Assembly (NCBI GenBank): GCA_001786015.1
Contig: MFVH01000010.1
Location: 1 to 13,449 of the forward strand
Length of the DNA: 13,449 nucleotides
From: Candidatus Nomurabacteria bacterium RIFCSPLOWO2_01_FULL_46_18
GTDB taxonomy: Bacteria; Patescibacteriota; Minisyncoccia; Phycocordibacterales; UBA9973
Direction of reading: 5' to 3'
In this document: positions 11,146 through 13,449 of the stretch, one piece after another
Layout of the letters: the number at the start of each line of letters is the position of its first letter
Numbering within the stretch: the first letter of the stretch is position 1
Made by a program: the position numbers and the translations under genes
Notes under the pieces: generated by a model
The model's input: the letters and a program-made list of their open reading frames with translations, nothing else
Told to the model about the DNA's origin: nothing
Databases searched by the model: none

Positions 11146-11586
11146 ATGCTGATCGGAGAATATATTCACAGTTTGGATGAAAAAAATCGTGTCTCGCTTC
11201 CCGCCAAATTCCGGAAAGAGATGGGGAGGGTTTTGATTATCACTCCCGGTCTCGACAACTGCTTGTTCCTTTTCACAACCAAAGAGTGGGAAAGAGTTTC
11301 CGGAAAGTTATCGCATTCGGATTCGGAACTTTCTTTCCTTCGCATCGACCAGCGAACTTTCAATCGCAATCTTTTCGGCCAGGCGTCGGATGTGGAAGTT
11401 GATTCGATCGGACGGATTTTAATTCCGACATTTCTGAAAGAGAAAATCAGTTTGAAAAATGAAGCGGTGCTGGTCGGGGTGGGAGACAGGGTTGAGATCT
11501 GGGGAAAGAGCGCTTGGAGAGAATATCTGAAAGTTGCCGAAAAAAACGCCGGCGCGATCGCCGAAAAATTAGCAGGTGAAAAATGA
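11146..11586 (+). CDS. mraZ: MraZ, transcriptional regulator of the division and cell wall cluster
   Basis: With the ATG at 11146 the protein has 146 residues, the usual MraZ length. It has two AbrB-like half domains, each with the DxxxR mark: DEKNRVSLPAKFR near residues 11-23 and DSIGRILIP in the second half, after FNRNLFGQASDVEV. MraZ forms a ring and binds GTGGG-type direct repeats in front of its own operon, usually as a repressor; such repeats are present just upstream. An in-frame extension to ATG 11065 is possible, but it would run back through the repeats and the -10 box and adds residues absent from the family, so I reject it. The stop overlaps the rsmH start by 4 bases (ATGA). Confidence 0.95.
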   Translation: MLIGEYIHSLDEKNRVSLPAKFRKEMGRVLIITPGLDNCLFLFTTKEWERVSGKLSHSDSELSFLRIDQRTFNRNLFGQASDVEVDSIGRILIPTFLKEKISLKNEAVLVGVGDRVEIWGKSAWREYLKVAEKNAGAIAEKLAGEK

Positions 11587-12476
11587 AACACAGGCCAGTT
11601 CTTTTAAATGAAACAATAGAGGGTTTAGGTCTTTCGGAAGATTCGGTAGTTCTGGATTGCACTTTCGGAGGCGGAGGGCATTCGAAAGAAATTCTCCGGC
11701 GATACAGAAAAGCGAAAGTCGTTGCCATAGACGAGGATAGAAATGTAGAGGGCGGAGAAAATATTTCGCTTTATCATGAAAACTTCCGAAATCTCGATCG
11801 AGTGCTTCAAAAAGAAAACATCGAGAAAGTGGACGGAGTTATCTTCGATCTCGGGTTTTCTTCCGACCAGCTGGAAAGCTCCGGACGGGGATTTTCTTTC
11901 CTGAAAGATGAACCGTTACTGATGACCTTGAAAGCAAAACCAGGCGAAGAGGATCTGACGGCTAAAATGGTCATCAATAATTGGAGCGAGAAAAGTTTAG
12001 CCGATATCATCTATGGTTACGGGGAAGAACGGTACGCGAGAAGAATCGCGAGAATTATAGCCGAGGAAAGATTCAGAAAGCCAATTGAAACGACGGGAGA
12101 ACTGGTTGAAATTATAAAAAAAGCTGTTCCATCGAGATACCGGACAAAAAAGATCCATTTTGCCACTCGCACCTTTCAAGCCCTGCGGATCGCGGTCAAT
12201 GATGAGCTGGGGGCGCTCAAAGAGGGGCTCGAAAAAGGTTTCGAGGCGCTTAAGCCGGAAAGCAGAATGGCGGTCATTAGTTTTCATAGTTTAGAAGACA
12301 GGATTGTTAAAAAATTTTACAAAGAAAAAGCCTCGCCCGTAGGGCTATGGCCGAGGGTAGAAGAAAGCAAAGCGGTATTAATAAATAAAAAGCCGATTAG
12401 AGCAAGCGATGAAGAAATAAAAAATAATATTAGGTCCAGAAGCGCCAAATTAAGAATAATCAAAAAAATAAAATGA
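11583..12476 (+). CDS. rsmH: RsmH, 16S rRNA (cytosine-1402-N4)-methyltransferase
   Basis: The 297-residue protein adds the N4 methyl group to C1402 of 16S rRNA in the decoding centre, using S-adenosylmethionine. The N-terminus HRPVLLNE (3-10) and the SAM loop LDCTFGGGGHS (24-34) are typical. VIFDLGFSSDQL follows the second binding loop, and the insert domain lies between. The family block HFATRTFQALRIAVNDEL and the final SFHSLEDRIVKKFYK are well kept; HFATR replaces the usual HPATR. AGGTG five bases before the ATG is a Shine-Dalgarno sequence inside the mraZ end. It overlaps both neighbours by ATGA junctions, so the cluster is translationally coupled. Confidence 0.96.
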   Translation: MKHRPVLLNETIEGLGLSEDSVVLDCTFGGGGHSKEILRRYRKAKVVAIDEDRNVEGGENISLYHENFRNLDRVLQKENIEKVDGVIFDLGFSSDQLESSGRGFSFLKDEPLLMTLKAKPGEEDLTAKMVINNWSEKSLADIIYGYGEERYARRIARIIAEERFRKPIETTGELVEIIKKAVPSRYRTKKIHFATRTFQALRIAVNDELGALKEGLEKGFEALKPESRMAVISFHSLEDRIVKKFYKEKASPVGLWPRVEESKAVLINKKPIRASDEEIKNNIRSRSAKLRIIKKIK

Positions 12477-12841
12477 GAGCAGCCGCGATAAAAATGAGAA
12501 CATACGCAAGCACCATCTCCGACTCAAGGGAAGGCCGGAGACAGGTTCTTCATTTTCTCTTCGTTTTCCTTGGCGCCTTGGCTCTAACATATGTCGTTCT
12601 CTTGGGAAGCACTGTCTTGAATATCATCGAGCGTCGCACGCTCGAGACCGAAGCCCGCGCGCTCGGCAACGAAGTGGGAGAGATGGAGCTCACTTATCTT
12701 TCAGTTCTGAACAAAATCGATCCCGCCCTTTCTCAAACTCTCGGTTTTAAAGAAGTAAAAGCGAAATTTGTCAATCGGAAATCTTTTGAGCACCTCACGG
12801 CAGAGAGCGGAATCCTAAAGGTGATCCAAAATGAAATATAG
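12473..12841 (+). CDS. FtsL-like bitopic membrane protein of the division cluster
   Basis: This 122-residue protein lies where ftsL sits in other bacteria, between rsmH and a penicillin-binding protein gene. It has a basic N-terminal tail (residues 1-25), one transmembrane helix (about 26-50) and a following Glu-rich helix, RRTLETEARALGNEVGEMEL, that could form the coiled coil used by FtsL to bind FtsB/DivIC. The tail ends in a GFKEVKAKF segment and a short polar end. Sequence identity with FtsL families is always low, so this call rests on position, size and topology; I leave the symbol blank. Its ATG overlaps the rsmH stop by 4 bases and it overlaps the next gene by 11 bases. Confidence 0.7.
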   Translation: MRAAAIKMRTYASTISDSREGRRQVLHFLFVFLGALALTYVVLLGSTVLNIIERRTLETEARALGNEVGEMELTYLSVLNKIDPALSQTLGFKEVKAKFVNRKSFEHLTAESGILKVIQNEI

Positions 12842-13449
12842 TTTGTCTAGAACTATAATTCTTTCTTTTGCCGTACTCATTTTCGCGCTTATTCTCATCG
12901 TCAAGCTTTTCTTGGTGCAGATTGTGCATTCCGGAAGCTATTTAGACCGCGCCGATCGTCAGTACGCGACGCCCTCGGCCAATATTTTTGAGCGGGGGAC
13001 TATCTATCTCACGCGACGAGACGGAGAGCTGATTTCCGCCGCCACCCAGACTTCCGGCTTTAAGATCGCGATCAATCCGGGCGAGGTTGTCGATCCGGAA
13101 AAAACTTTTGAAAAATTATCGCGTATAACAACCCTCGAAAAAAATGATTTTCTGGAAAAAGCCGAAAAAACCGCCGACCCTTATGAAGAGATCGTGAATC
13201 ATCTTTCGAAAAAAGAAGCCGATGCCGTCTCCGCGCTCAAAATTCCCGGTGTTTCGGTTTTCAAAGAAAAGTGGCGCTTTTACCCCGGCGGGAATTTGGC
13301 TTCCCACCTCTTGGGTTTTGTCGGATTTCAGGGCGATGAGCTCTCCGGACGCTACGGATTGGAGCGTGAATATGACGACGTTCTTTCCCGAAGCAAAGAC
13401 AACCCTTATGTTAATTTTTTTGCGGAAGTTTTTTCCGACCTTCGGAATG
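12831..13449 (+). CDS. FtsI/PBP2-type penicillin-binding protein, 5' part
   Basis: An open frame from ATG 12831 runs off the window edge, giving 206 residues. It has a short cytoplasmic start and one transmembrane helix (about 8-30). The dimerisation domain of class B penicillin-binding proteins follows. Visible marks are the ERGTIYLTRRDGELIS segment (usually RGxIxDRNGxxLA), KWRFYPGGNLASHLLGFVG and GRYGLEREYDDVL. The transpeptidase domain with the SxxK serine lies outside the window. In this place it is most likely FtsI (PBP3), which builds septal peptidoglycan with FtsW, but an elongation PBP2 cannot be excluded from this part. AAAGGTGAT before the ATG is a good Shine-Dalgarno sequence, located inside the preceding gene, which it overlaps by 11 bases. 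Confidence 0.88.
   Translation, partial: MKYSLSRTIILSFAVLIFALILIVKLFLVQIVHSGSYLDRADRQYATPSANIFERGTIYLTRRDGELISAATQTSGFKIAINPGEVVDPEKTFEKLSRITTLEKNDFLEKAEKTADPYEEIVNHLSKKEADAVSALKIPGVSVFKEKWRFYPGGNLASHLLGFVGFQGDELSGRYGLEREYDDVLSRSKDNPYVNFFAEVFSDLRN

Noticed and set aside
1..13449. CRISPR array, insertion sequence, prophage or defence island
   Set aside because: No regularly spaced repeats, transposase, integrase, phage or restriction genes were seen on either strand.

Overview
The window looks like chromosomal DNA from a Candidate Phyla Radiation bacterium (Patescibacteria), most likely Parcubacteria. This is inferred from gene content and style and is not proven. Proteins are short and compact, gene spacing is tight, and none of the three tRNAs encodes its CCA end. 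Several start codons sit only a few bases after a promoter -10 box. The FtsZ, LysRS and YbeY proteins carry divergent versions of family motifs. There is also a degraded fragment resembling a zinc-ribbon protein family common in Parcubacteria. No prophage, insertion sequence, CRISPR array or obvious defence system is visible.

Left part, minus strand, read from 2.7 kb down to 1: a stand-alone GlmU-type nucleotidyltransferase, a glutamate dehydrogenase whose stop codon lies inside tRNA-Val(GAC), a type IV pilin-like protein, and the 5' part of tsaD, cut by the window edge. Between 2.7 and 4.6 kb the plus strand carries a zinc-ribbon gene remnant, tRNA-Glu(UUC), a 55-residue Lmo0937-type membrane protein, tRNA-Ser(CGA) and a membrane-anchored PQQ-type sugar dehydrogenase that starts 8 bases after the tRNA.

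Middle part: a minus-strand series rpsU-ybeY-ftsA-ftsZ-trxB (8.5 down to 4.6 kb) diverges from a plus-strand pair greA-lysS (8.6 to 10.5 kb). The 67-base gap between rpsU and greA holds two mirror-image promoters that appear to share one palindromic -35 box, and both should give leaderless or nearly leaderless mRNAs. The minus-strand series joins ribosome biogenesis (bS21, YbeY), divisome scaffold (FtsA, FtsZ) and a redox enzyme.

Right part: after lysS comes a hairpin-rich spacer and a small unrecognised membrane protein on the minus strand. The start of the division and cell wall cluster follows on the plus strand: mraZ, rsmH, an FtsL-like protein and the 5' part of an ftsI-type penicillin-binding protein. 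Its control region has a good sigma70-type promoter, three MraZ-type repeats with a 10-base period, and a perfect DnaA-box 9-mer lying between the two divergent promoters. A 32-base palindromic repeat occurs twice, after the PQQ gene and after lysS, with an outer stem that differs by a compensated base pair.
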